64,000 bases of DNA, taken from JAKAAZ01 sp963817855. GTDB lineage: Bacteria; Acidobacteriota; Terriglobia; Terriglobales; Acidobacteriaceae. The stretch spans positions 682,001 through 746,000 of the forward strand of contig CAWFQA010000002.1 of assembly GCA_963817855.1 (NCBI GenBank). The letters are read 5' to 3'. The first letter of the stretch is position 1; each line of letters opens with the position of its first letter. Shown one piece after another: positions 17,570 through 25,015 of this stretch. The translations under genes were made by a program, and so were the position numbers. The notes under the pieces were generated by a model that did no database searches, was not told the origin of the DNA, and worked only from the letters and a program-made list of their open reading frames with translations.

Positions 17570-19102
17570 CTAACTCACCTGCTGCAGAGAGGAGCGCATG
17601 CCGCAATTCAGTATGGATTCCACATACCCGCTCACCGCTCGCGACAATTCCGGCAGCTGCCGCAAATCTTTGCCCCACCAATCTTCGCGTTTCAGCACGG
17701 CCTCTGTCAGTTTGCGAACTCCATCACCTGACCCGTCAAATCCTGACCATAGCCACGCAAATGTTTCCAAAATCGCGTGGCCGTCCTGAATGCGATATTC
17801 TTCGCCTCCGCGATGGCCAATCAGCGCACCATCCCGAAGTTCCGTCCCACGGTAAAAAGTAATCAGCGCGGCCAGAGCGAAGGTCAAACGAGCGGGCAGT
17901 TCGCCTTTCATCGCAAGGTACTGTTCAACAGACGGCAATACGCGCGTCTTGTACTTCGAAATCGAATTCAGGGAAATACTCAGCAATGCGTGATGAATAG
18001 AAGGATTACTGAAGCGCTCAAATACTGCGGCTGCAAACCCGTCGAGTTCCTGCTTCGGCAACGTCAGGGTTGGAATCACCTCATCGTAAATGGCGCGAGT
18101 CATAAAATTGCGGATCTGCGGGTCCTTCATGCACTCGCCAATCAGGTTTTCGCCCGCCTGATATGCAGCCAATACAGTTGCCGTGTGAGCGCCGTTCAGT
18201 ATCCGCACCTTGCGTTCTCGATAGGGCGTCAAGTCCTCGGCAAAAACCACATTGAAGCCGGCTTCACGCAGAGGCAGTTCCGCGGCCAACGCAGATGGAC
18301 CTTCAATCACCCACAGATGAAACACCTCCGAGGTATTGAACAAATCATCGACATATCCACACTGCTGCCACAACATCTGAATCTCTTCGCGCGGGAAGCC
18401 GCTGACGATCCGGTCCACCAGCGTGTTTGTAAAAATGTTGGCCGACTTGATCCATGCCACAATTTTCGGGTCGATGCCCCAATTTGCTGCCGTTTGCAGC
18501 ACCGCTTCTTTCAGCTTTTCGCCGTTGCGTTCGATCAACTCGCAAGGTAAAAGCACGAATCCCTTCGTCATATCGCCTTTGAACGCGTTGTATCGCTCGA
18601 TCAGCAGCAGTGTCAGCTTCGCCGGAAATGAGACCGGAGGTCGATCGCTCTGTTTATCCTCTTCCCCGTATACGATTCCAGCCTCGGTTGTATTGGACAC
18701 GATGAAGCGAAGATCAGGATTGTGTGCGCACTGCAGGTATTCGTGGAATTCCTTGTACGGATCGATGCCACGGCTGATCGCAGTGACTATGCGCTTTTCT
18801 TGGATCAGCCGGCCGTCTTCGATGCCGCGCGCAAGGTGGGTATACGCTGCGTTCTGCTGATTCAGGGTCGTTACTGTCCCCGGATTCATCGACGCCACCA
18901 CAACTACTCGCCCGCGGAACAAGCCTTTGCGGTTCATACCGTCAATCATCCAATCCACGAATCCCCGAAGGAACACCCCCGCGCCAAACTGCAGCACACG
19001 CTCTGGCACGCTCCCCGCCGTTCCATCGGCTGGCAGTTCGGCATGATGTTTCAGGAATTCCGCGTTCAACCGCGGCAAGCTTGCAGTTGTTGATGCATCC
19101 AT
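17570..19102 (-). CDS. uxaB: Tagaturonate reductase (altronate oxidoreductase), mannitol-dehydrogenase family
   Basis: Reduces D-tagaturonate to D-altronate with NADH in galacturonate (pectin) breakdown; cytosolic. At 510 residues it has the length of UxaB. Seen: N-terminal Rossmann motif VLQFGAGVFLRGFVDWMID near residue 36, NTTEAGIVYGE near 137, the catalytic RKVRILNGAHTATVLAAYQ block near 306-324 with the Lys-x4-Asn-x2-His pattern of polyol dehydrogenases, and a helical C-terminal domain. No other uxa genes are adjacent, so the rest of the pathway must be elsewhere. Confidence 0.9.
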   Translation of the reverse strand: MDASTTASLPRLNAEFLKHHAELPADGTAGSVPERVLQFGAGVFLRGFVDWMIDGMNRKGLFRGRVVVVASMNPGTVTTLNQQNAAYTHLARGIEDGRLIQEKRIVTAISRGIDPYKEFHEYLQCAHNPDLRFIVSNTTEAGIVYGEEDKQSDRPPVSFPAKLTLLLIERYNAFKGDMTKGFVLLPCELIERNGEKLKEAVLQTAANWGIDPKIVAWIKSANIFTNTLVDRIVSGFPREEIQMLWQQCGYVDDLFNTSEVFHLWVIEGPSALAAELPLREAGFNVVFAEDLTPYRERKVRILNGAHTATVLAAYQAGENLIGECMKDPQIRNFMTRAIYDEVIPTLTLPKQELDGFAAAVFERFSNPSIHHALLSISLNSISKYKTRVLPSVEQYLAMKGELPARLTFALAALITFYRGTELRDGALIGHRGGEEYRIQDGHAILETFAWLWSGFDGSGDGVRKLTEAVLKREDWWGKDLRQLPELSRAVSGYVESILNCGMRSSLQQVS

Positions 19103-19409
19103 ATTCGTTGACTCACCTCTTCTCCATCACAACTGTACCAGCGTCACGCTCTTCTCCGGGCATGTCGGTTCTGCAGATCAAGCAGGTGAATCCTGGCGCA
19201 CATTGAATTCGGAGAATGGGGCAGAAGAGAAGAAGATTACAGAGTCGATCGCACCATCAATTCGCTCGTCGCGATCGATGCATTGTAGCTGCGTTCACGA
19301 CTATGTCCTCAGAACTCGCTGTGCAGGCGCCGGCAATCTGCGCAGCATTTTGCCGGGTGAGGATTCTATTCGTGCGTCGCCATTCGAGCCACGCGACAGA
19401 TCCAACTTT
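19103..19409. other. Gene-free stretch upstream of tagaturonate reductase
   Basis: About 300 bases between the start of uxaB and the Crp-like relic. It should contain the uxaB promoter; I see no confident operator, RNA gene or coding sequence in it. Confidence 0.35.
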
Positions 19410-19720
19410 CACTTCCGCGTAGCTCGCCAACGCCATCTGGTTGTGGATCAACAGGTCGAACCACGAAAATCCAGTAGATGGCGATTTTTAAATTCACTCA
19501 TGTCCTCGTGACCGTTTCGCGCGAAGCACCAATGCACTCGCCGATCTCACCATGTGTGAATGTCAGCTTGAATTGACTGGAATCATTGATTGTATCGTTG
19601 GCCGCACGTCTGCGGAAACGCAAGCCCATTGAATGTCTGGAAAAGCCAATGTATCGTCTGGAATCAGGTATGACTAGATACTTTAAGGTCCCCGGCTGGA
19701 GTTCGCCGAATGTGCCCACA
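19410..19720 (-). pseudogene. Decayed Crp/Fnr-family transcription regulator, DNA-binding end only
   Basis: Remnant of the C-terminal helix-turn-helix of a Crp/Fnr regulator. Seen: FKLTFTHGEIGECIGASRET with VTRT up to a stop at 19498, then the continuation MSEFKNRHLLDFRGST in the next frame (19501 downward), then LIHNQMALASYAEV in a third frame (19451 downward). In intact family members these three pieces follow one another without a break. The cyclic-nucleotide-binding half is not recognisable upstream. Two indels in 60 bases and loss of the sensor domain mark it as a pseudogene. Confidence 0.7.
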
Positions 19721-19867
19721 TCAATTTTAGGGTTTCGGTCTATTTCTCCACGATTTTGGTCAATTTCGGTGCATTTGGAAACAATGATGAATCGGCGACC
19801 TTAGCGCGATCATCACACGCTGTTGAAGGCCAAGTCTAAGATTTCCGCCTGTTGGGGATTGCACATT

Positions 19868-20311
19868 ATGAGCAAAGTCTCGTTGGAGTTGACCTCCGAG
19901 CCCGTCGGCCCGACCGCCCCCAGAATGTGGGCCGTCAGCTTCACCAGCCTGCTATTCATTTTGTTGCAGAGCGCCTGCACGATCGCAGTCGCTTTCAGCG
20001 GCATCAACACCGCTGTGGGGCTTGGGTCGTTCGCTGCAGCCATCGGCCTTACCCGGCTCACAGGCAGTTTTCATTCTGACCTGATTCGTCTTCCCATGAT
20101 GGCTTTGGCTCTCGCAGGCTCGCTGTTCACGCTGTATATCGTGCGCCGTGCCTGGGTTTTGCGCGCTCGGCCCGCATCCCAGTGGCGGATCCGCCCTGTA
20201 ACTTCGAAGGAAAAGCGAAAGGAAGTCTTTCAGATTGGGCTTTCCGTGCTTACCATTCTGCTGGTCATAGTCGAAACCGTAATCCACGCATACCTCAATC
20301 ACGCCTTCTGA
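19868..20311 (+). CDS. Small integral membrane protein, unknown function
   Basis: Hypothetical protein of 147 residues with four hydrophobic spans (about 20-42, 48-66, 76-95 and 118-142) and a short basic loop (TSKEKRKE) before the last. I chose the ATG at 19868; an upstream TTG at 19823 would add 15 unremarkable residues. I do not recognise a family. It lies upstream of the bufferin operon but is separated from it by about 256 bases. Confidence 0.6.
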   Translation: MSKVSLELTSEPVGPTAPRMWAVSFTSLLFILLQSACTIAVAFSGINTAVGLGSFAAAIGLTRLTGSFHSDLIRLPMMALALAGSLFTLYIVRRAWVLRARPASQWRIRPVTSKEKRKEVFQIGLSVLTILLVIVETVIHAYLNHAF

Positions 20312-20483
20312 TCGAGCCGACGATCCGTCAAATTGCGCGATGGCTGCGTCCCCTACCGCGAGACAGCTCGTCCTGAAAATCCTCACGGAGCGATCTGACA
20401 TGTTGTTCCTCTATCGGCAAATTGCCGCGGGAGTCTCCCAAATCCTGAAAATTGCGCCCGCAGTCAGATAAATTCTTCTTCCC

Positions 20484-20518
20484 TGTAACCAAATGCGGGC
20501 TGTAGGATTCTAACGTTG
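20484..20518 (+). promoter_or_regulatory. Candidate ECF promoter of the bufferin operon
   Basis: TGTAACC at 20484-20490 resembles the GTAACC -35 element recalled for SigF-type ECF factors that control metal-stress operons. Possible -10 sequences are ATTCTA at 20507-20512 (16-base spacing from GTAACC) or CGTTG at 20514-20518. It stands about 80 bases before the precursor gene, in an operon that encodes its own ECF factor. Assignment is by motif and position only. Confidence 0.4.
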
Positions 20519-20554
20519 CACAGACCCCGCGGAAACGCGCGAGTCTGCAAAACC

Positions 20555-20560
20555 AGGAGG
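20555..20560 (+). promoter_or_regulatory. Strong Shine-Dalgarno site of the precursor peptide gene
   Basis: A perfect AGGAGG seven bases before the ATG at 20568. It is the strongest ribosome-binding site in the operon, while the downstream genes rely on overlaps, consistent with the peptide being made in large excess over its modifying enzymes. Confidence 0.75.
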
Positions 20561-20567
20561 ATTCACA

Positions 20568-20870
20568 ATGAAGAATTCCATGAAATCGATCATGCTGAGC
20601 GCAGCGGTGGGCGGAATGCTCGGACTTCCCGCGGTGGCTCTGCACGCAGCTACTCCGAACTCTGCGCCCAACACTGTATCGGCGAATGGCCAGTATCTTG
20701 GTCAAACTGCATTTTCCGGGCTGTCCGCCAAGGACAAGCACTCCTGTAAAGGCAAGAACAGTTGTAAAGGCAAGGGTGGCTGCAAGTCCAGCGACAATGG
20801 ATGCAAAGGTAAGAACAGCTGCAAGGGCAAGGGTGGTTGTGCCACCGACGGTTCGAAGATGCCTAGCTAG
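20568..20870 (+). CDS. bufA2: Secreted Cys-rich RiPP precursor, bufferin (BufA2/HvfA-like)
   Basis: Precursor of a ribosomally made, post-translationally modified peptide thought to bind copper in the periplasm. Seen: 100 residues; a signal peptide (positively charged MKNSMKS start, hydrophobic core, cleavage near ALHA at 24-27); a neutral spacer to about residue 54; then a Lys/Gly/Cys core with six cysteines at 60, 66, 72, 79, 85 and 91. The unit CKGKNSCKGKGGC occurs twice (60-72 and 79-91), separated by KSSDNG. Known: bufferin/HvfA peptides have cysteines converted to thiooxazole or oxazolone/thioamide groups by an MNIO enzyme with a DUF2063 partner, and both follow directly here. The exact modification here is inference. 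A hairpin follows the gene. Confidence 0.85.
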   Translation: MKNSMKSIMLSAAVGGMLGLPAVALHAATPNSAPNTVSANGQYLGQTAFSGLSAKDKHSCKGKNSCKGKGGCKSSDNGCKGKNSCKGKGGCATDGSKMPS

Positions 20871-20887
20871 CCCTTCGGGGAATGCTT

Positions 20888-20921
20888 CCTCCTGCGAAGA
20901 GACGTATCTCCTCGCAGGGGG
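20888..20921 (+). promoter_or_regulatory. Stem-loop between precursor and maturase genes
   Basis: CCTGCGA at 20891-20897 pairs with TCGCAGG at 20912-20918, and inside it GAGA (20899-20902) pairs with TCTC (20907-20910) around a CGTA loop, with one A/C mismatch. Three further pairs can extend the base outward. No T-run follows, so it is more likely an mRNA-stabilising or attenuating hairpin than a full terminator. It argues that bufB starts at 20954, downstream of the stem, rather than at the ATG at 20882. Confidence 0.6.
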
Positions 20922-20953
20922 AATATTTCAATCGCAGCTTTTCAGGATCAAAT

Positions 20954-21832
20954 ATGCCGGCCAATCGTTTCAACGGATTTACCGAATACGGCGTAGGGAT
21001 TGGGCTGCGCTTGCCCCATTACCAACACATATTGGAAAAGAAACCGGTCGTCGATTGGTTTGAGATTATCTCCGAAAACTACATGGTAGATGGAGGGCGC
21101 CCGCTGACGGTATTGGACTCCATTTTGGAGCAGTATCGCGTGGTGCAACACGGCGTCTCCATGTATTTTGGGTCCGCCGATCCGCTGAATCGTGAACATC
21201 TGAAACGCCTCAAGGCCCTGGTTCGCAGAACCGGCACGCCGTGGCTGTCCGATCATCTTTGCTGGGGTAGTGTCGACGGCCGATATACGCATGATCTGCT
21301 GCCTATGCCCTACACGTTTGAGGCTGCCCGCGTGACAGCGGAGAAGATTCGCCAAGTTCGGGACTTTGTCGAGGTTCCAGTGGTGGTCGAGAACGTGAGC
21401 AGCTATGCGGAGTTCCATGTTTCCGAGATGGCGGAATGGGAATTTCTGAATGAAGTCGTCGAGCGCGCAGACTGTGGCATTTTGCTCGACGTCAATAATA
21501 TCTATGTCTCTTCGCAGAACCATAATTTCGATCCACGCGTATACGTTGATGCCGTTCCGGCGCACCGGGTCGCGCAAATCCACATCGCAGGACACTCAAA
21601 GTTTGAGAAGTACATCCTCGATACACATGATCACCCAGTTCTCGATCGTGTATGGAGCCTCTACGAGCGTGCCATCGAGCGCTGTGGGCCCACGGCAACT
21701 TTGCTGGAGTGGGACGATCAAATTCCTTCCTTCGATGAAGTGCATGCCGAAGCGCTGAAAGCGAATAAGTATTTAAAGGCGGCCTCGACTGCAGAATCGA
21801 AGCAGGAAAATGACCTGGAGTACGCGCGATGA
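20954..21832 (+). CDS. bufB: MNIO-family (DUF692) multinuclear iron oxidase, bufferin maturase
   Basis: Multinuclear non-haem iron-dependent oxidative enzyme that modifies cysteines of the precursor peptide in the cytosol before export. Seen in the 292-residue product: GVGIGLRLPHYQ at 13-24, FEIISENYM near 36-44, VVQHGVSMYFGSADPLN near 63-79 (His66), LSDHLCWG near 98-105, VENVSSYAEF near 145-154, GILLDVNNIYVSS near 175-187, IHIAGHSKFE near 209-218, THDHPV near 224-229 and LLEWDD near 250-255. These are the TIM-barrel metal-site motifs of the family. The ATG at 20954 has AGGA eight bases before it; 20882 would read through the hairpin. It overlaps bufC by four bases. Confidence 0.93.
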   Translation: MPANRFNGFTEYGVGIGLRLPHYQHILEKKPVVDWFEIISENYMVDGGRPLTVLDSILEQYRVVQHGVSMYFGSADPLNREHLKRLKALVRRTGTPWLSDHLCWGSVDGRYTHDLLPMPYTFEAARVTAEKIRQVRDFVEVPVVVENVSSYAEFHVSEMAEWEFLNEVVERADCGILLDVNNIYVSSQNHNFDPRVYVDAVPAHRVAQIHIAGHSKFEKYILDTHDHPVLDRVWSLYERAIERCGPTATLLEWDDQIPSFDEVHAEALKANKYLKAASTAESKQENDLEYAR

Positions 21833-22737
21833 CCAGCCTGCAGGAACTGCAACATCGCATGGCCAAAGCTGTGATGCAGCCGCTGACAGCACGGGAACAG
21901 ATGCGCCAAAAAAATTCTGTTGGGCAGTCGAATGCAGCCGAAGCAGACCAGTTCATCCGTCCCAATGACCGTTTGACGTCGTTTGAGCGCCTGGAGATTT
22001 ACAACCGGCAATATTGGTTTCGCTTGTTCTCAAGCTTTGAAGAAGATTTTCCAGGCGTGCAGGCAGTGGTGGGCCGCAAGCGATTTCAGGGACTCATGCG
22101 AGCCTATCTTGAGGCGCATCCATCCACTTCATTCTCATTGCGCAACCTGGGATCGCGACTGGTGAACTGGCTGGAAGAGAATCCTGCCTGGACTCAGCCG
22201 CATTCCGAAATGGCAGTCGAAATGGCCCGCTTGGAGTGGGCGCACATCGAGGCCTTCGACAACGCAATGTGGCCGCCATTGTCGTTCGAAGCTCGATCGC
22301 AGATCGGCGCGGAATCGAAACTGGCGTTGCAGCCGCATGTTCGGCTGACTGAAGCACACTATGCAATCGACGATGCGCTGATTGCAGTTCGCAATGAAAG
22401 CGGCAGCAGAGACACCTCCAGTAACAACGCCTCAACTGGACATGTGAGTAAACGCACGCGCGCTCTTCGAGAGATGAAGCGAGAAACCGTACATATCGCC
22501 GTGCACCGGTTTGAAGACACTGTGTATTACCGTCGAATCGCGGCAGAAGATTATCGGCTGTTGCTGGCACTACAGCAGGGACTCGCGCTGGAAAACGCAA
22601 TCGACATTGCCTTTGACGGTAGCCTGATGCCGGAGGATGAACGACCCGCGTATTTGCATTCAGCTTTCGCCTATTGGACCACCATGGGATGGTTTTGTAT
22701 GCCGTCCGTGGGTCGAAAAGGTGAAGGAAATTCATGA
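21829..22737 (+). CDS. bufC: DUF2063 partner protein of the MNIO enzyme (BufC/HvfC family)
   Basis: Partner protein that in related systems binds the precursor leader and presents it to the MNIO enzyme. The N-terminal region belongs to DUF2063, once labelled putative DNA-binding. Seen in 302 residues: LQELQHRMAKAVMQPLT at the start, RLTSFERLEIYNRQYWFRLF near 48-67, EEDFPGVQAVVG near 70-81, an AYLEAHPSTSFSLRNLG block near 92-108, and ARLEWAHIEAFDNAMWPPLS near 133-152. A helix-rich C-terminal domain follows that is less conserved. ATGA overlaps at both ends (with bufB and the DoxX gene) indicate translational coupling. Confidence 0.9.
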   Translation: MTSLQELQHRMAKAVMQPLTAREQMRQKNSVGQSNAAEADQFIRPNDRLTSFERLEIYNRQYWFRLFSSFEEDFPGVQAVVGRKRFQGLMRAYLEAHPSTSFSLRNLGSRLVNWLEENPAWTQPHSEMAVEMARLEWAHIEAFDNAMWPPLSFEARSQIGAESKLALQPHVRLTEAHYAIDDALIAVRNESGSRDTSSNNASTGHVSKRTRALREMKRETVHIAVHRFEDTVYYRRIAAEDYRLLLALQQGLALENAIDIAFDGSLMPEDERPAYLHSAFAYWTTMGWFCMPSVGRKGEGNS

Positions 22738-23207
22738 AAACTCTAGCTAGGTTGTATTCTCGTTTCTCTGCCCTGGCCTCCTACCTTCAGTCTCCATTCC
22801 TGCTGGCTGTACGCCTCTATTGGGGATGGCAATTTGCCCAATCCGGATGGGGACGCCTGCATCACATAAGCCAGGCGACTTCCTTCTTTGCCAGCTTGAA
22901 CCTGCCGTTTCCAGAGGCGACAGTCATCTTGATTTCGACCTTGGAATTTGTGGGTGGGATTCTGTTGATCGTTGGTCTCGCGTCACGGCTCACCAGCTTG
23001 TTGCTGGCTGGCGATATGTTGGTAGCTTATTGGACGGCAGACCGCGAAGCCCTCTCGTCGATCATCTCCGATCCAGGGAAATTCTATGGGGCTGACCCTT
23101 ACACATTCTTCTTTGCGTCTTTGATTGTTTTAATCTTTGGAGCCGGTCTGTTCTCTGTGGACGCATGGTTGTCTCGGCGCTATCAAGCCGGGATCGATAG
23201 ACCATGA
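22734..23207 (+). CDS. DoxX-family membrane protein
   Basis: Four-span inner-membrane protein of 157 residues. Seen: LLAVRLYWGWQFAQSGWGRL near residue 22-41, a second block STLEFVGGILLIVGLASRLT near 70-89, LLAGDMLVAYWT near 91-102 and ALIVLIFGAG-like last span. DoxX/HvfD-type proteins accompany many bufferin and HvfA operons; their role there is unknown (thiol oxidation or electron delivery have been suggested for the wider family). It overlaps bufC and the sigma-factor gene by four bases each. Confidence 0.9.
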   Translation: MKTLARLYSRFSALASYLQSPFLLAVRLYWGWQFAQSGWGRLHHISQATSFFASLNLPFPEATVILISTLEFVGGILLIVGLASRLTSLLLAGDMLVAYWTADREALSSIISDPGKFYGADPYTFFFASLIVLIFGAGLFSVDAWLSRRYQAGIDRP

Positions 23208-23830
23208 CGCAGACTTTGCAGAGCAGAGATGAAGCCCAGATGATCGCTTCCATCCTTGCTGGGGACTCGCACCAGTTTCACCAACTTATCCGTCCCTATG
23301 AGAGAGCTCTGTATGTCATGGCGCTCTCTATGCTCCGGAACGAAGCCGATGCCGAAGACGCTGCGCAAGAAGCGTGTCTGAAGGCGTATCGAAACTTGGC
23401 GAGCTTCCGCGCCGATTCAAAATTCGGCACTTGGCTGGTCAGCATCACGCTCAACGTAGCCCGCAACCGCCTGCGCCGAAATCGATTGACGCACATGGAG
23501 TCTCTCGACGTTCCCCCCGAAGAGCAAGGGCACGTTTCGCCGGCTCTGTTGCGAGATTGGCGGGAAGTGCCGTCGCAAGTTTTGGAACGTTCCGAGGTAC
23601 GACTCATCCTGCGAAAGGCGATAGTTGCCCTGCCGGAAATTTACCGCGAAGTATTTCTCTTGCGAGACGTGCAAGAACTGAGCATCAAAGAAACGGCGCA
23701 AGCATTGGACGTGAGCGATGCGGTCGTGAAAGTGCGGCTCCATCGCGCCCGAACAATGCTGCAGAAAACTCTGGCGCCGGATTTGAAAAGCCTGGTCCCT
23801 CAGAAAGGGAGGTGGTTTCCATGGTTATAG
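23204..23830 (+). CDS. ECF sigma factor of the bufferin operon
   Basis: Sigma-70 factor of the ECF class, 208 residues. Seen: region 2 (LIRPYERALYVMALSMLRNE, AEDAAQEACLKAYRNLASFR, FGTWLVSITLNVARNRLRR) and region 4 (LPEIYREVFLLRDVQELSIK, ETAQALDVSDAVVKVRLHRA). It starts within the DoxX stop codon (ATGA) and overlaps the anti-sigma gene by ten bases. As the operon contains its own sigma and anti-sigma genes, it is likely autoregulated and induced by metal or thiol stress; the inducer is inference. Confidence 0.93.
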   Translation: MTQTLQSRDEAQMIASILAGDSHQFHQLIRPYERALYVMALSMLRNEADAEDAAQEACLKAYRNLASFRADSKFGTWLVSITLNVARNRLRRNRLTHMESLDVPPEEQGHVSPALLRDWREVPSQVLERSEVRLILRKAIVALPEIYREVFLLRDVQELSIKETAQALDVSDAVVKVRLHRARTMLQKTLAPDLKSLVPQKGRWFPWL

Positions 23831-24081
23831 ATTGCAAGCACGTTTGGAACAACATCTCGGGCTATTTGGATGGGACTCTCGATCCGTTCGTGTTGCAGCA
23901 GGTGCAGAGGCATTTGGAGCATTGCGGTATTTGTTCCGCAATTCTGGATTCGACCCGAAACATCCTGATCCTCACAGCCGATGAGCGTGTGTTTGAGCTT
24001 CCTCTTGGTTACAGTGATCGTTTGCATGCTCGGCTGGAAGCAGAAATCCAAGGAATGTCTTTGTCTCCAAATGACGGTTGA
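23821..24081 (+). CDS. Zinc-finger anti-sigma factor (zf-HC2 type), soluble
   Basis: Small protein of 86 residues that should bind and silence the ECF factor encoded just upstream. Seen: CKHVWNNISGYLDGTLDPFV near residues 5-24 and HLEHCGICSAIL near 32-43, giving the HxxxCxxC zinc site of ZAS anti-sigma domains. No membrane span follows, so it is probably a cytosolic redox- or metal-responsive form. The ATG at 23821 lies inside the end of the sigma gene (ten-base overlap) and is preceded by AGGGAGG. A longer reading upstream in this frame is only the shadow of the sigma gene. Confidence 0.88.
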   Translation: MVIDCKHVWNNISGYLDGTLDPFVLQQVQRHLEHCGICSAILDSTRNILILTADERVFELPLGYSDRLHARLEAEIQGMSLSPNDG

Positions 24082-24100
24082 TCCGTGGACGTGACCAGCA

Positions 24101-25015
24101 TTAACCTTCTTGCCTGGCTCGTTCTAGCGCATCGATCTTCTCTGCAAGATCAAGAATCGATTCAGCCCTTCTTATGGATGGCGCATCGACCATGCGCCCA
24201 TCCAATGCAAACGCACCCTTCGCCACCGTCTCCGCCGTGCGAGCCGCTTCCACACAACGCATAGCCGCCGCTATCTCTTCTGAACTCGGCGAAAAAATCT
24301 CGTTGGCTAAAGCAATTTGGCTGGGATGGATGCAGCTCTTACCTGCAAACCCTAAGCTTCTCGCCATCTGAGCTTCACGAACAAAATCTTGTTCGTCCTT
24401 GAAGTTTACAAATGCACTGTCGAAACAAGAAAGGCCTGCCTCGCCGGCGGCGAGCCGTAATTGAAAACGAACCTGGCGGGCCGCAGCACCATCACCTTGC
24501 TGAATTCCAAGAGGTTCGAAGAGATCTGCAAGCCCAAGTTGCAGACCGGCAACTCGTTCGTCAGCCATGGCGATCGATACCGCCAGCCGAAGTCCGCGCG
24601 CGGATTCAATCGTGGCGAGAATTGCGATGGGATTTTTGAGATTGCGCTTCGTCTCAAGCGCCAGCAGCGCCGCGACCGCCTCTTTGATCTCCGACGGATC
24701 TTCCACCTTTGGAAGCGCCAGCATCGCAACTGGGGGCAAAACAGCGGCAGACAAGTCCTCTGCGAATTCAGCAGAGCGAACATTGTTCACCCTTACCAGA
24801 ATCCGCTTCCGCGTATGAAATTCACTCGCCAGAAATTCTCGCAGATGCCTGCGTGCCTCCGATTTCTGCGCCGGTAGAACCGAGTCTTCCAGATCGAAGC
24901 AGATCGCATCGGCTGCCGAAGACAATGCCTTAGGAAATAATGCGGGCCGATCAGCGGGAACGAAAAGCTTGCTGCGCATCACGTCAATTCGGCCATTGTG
25001 GCAGGCTTCGCTCAT
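24101..25015 (-). CDS. CitE-like CoA-ester lyase (HpcH/HpaI aldolase family)
   Basis: Enzyme of the citrate-lyase beta-subunit / malyl-CoA lyase family, about 304 residues, cleaving a beta-hydroxyacyl-CoA in the cytosol. Seen: MRSKLFVPADRPALFPKAL, CFDLEDSVLPAQKSEAR near residue 40-56, VRVNN near 78, ALPKVEDPSEI near 103, ATIESARGL near 135-143 with the metal-ligand Glu, LGLADLFEPLG near 161, and GKSCIHPSQIALAN near 221. The ATG at 25015 overlaps the stop of the CoA-transferase gene (ATGA); an internal ATG at 24979 begins the conserved domain. The pairing with a class III CoA transferase suggests activation then cleavage of a branched or hydroxy-dicarboxylate; the substrate is inference. Confidence 0.88.
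   Translation of the reverse strand: MSEACHNGRIDVMRSKLFVPADRPALFPKALSSAADAICFDLEDSVLPAQKSEARRHLREFLASEFHTRKRILVRVNNVRSAEFAEDLSAAVLPPVAMLALPKVEDPSEIKEAVAALLALETKRNLKNPIAILATIESARGLRLAVSIAMADERVAGLQLGLADLFEPLGIQQGDGAAARQVRFQLRLAAGEAGLSCFDSAFVNFKDEQDFVREAQMARSLGFAGKSCIHPSQIALANEIFSPSSEEIAAAMRCVEAARTAETVAKGAFALDGRMVDAPSIRRAESILDLAEKIDALERARQEG

Noticed and set aside
17777..18550. 257-residue plus-strand frame opposite tagaturonate reductase
   Set aside because: Antisense to a well-conserved enzyme, no start signal and no family motif.
20882..20953. Upstream ATG at 20882 as the bufB start
   Set aside because: This segment is largely a hairpin, encodes no family-conserved residues, and the ATG at 20954 has an AGGA site.
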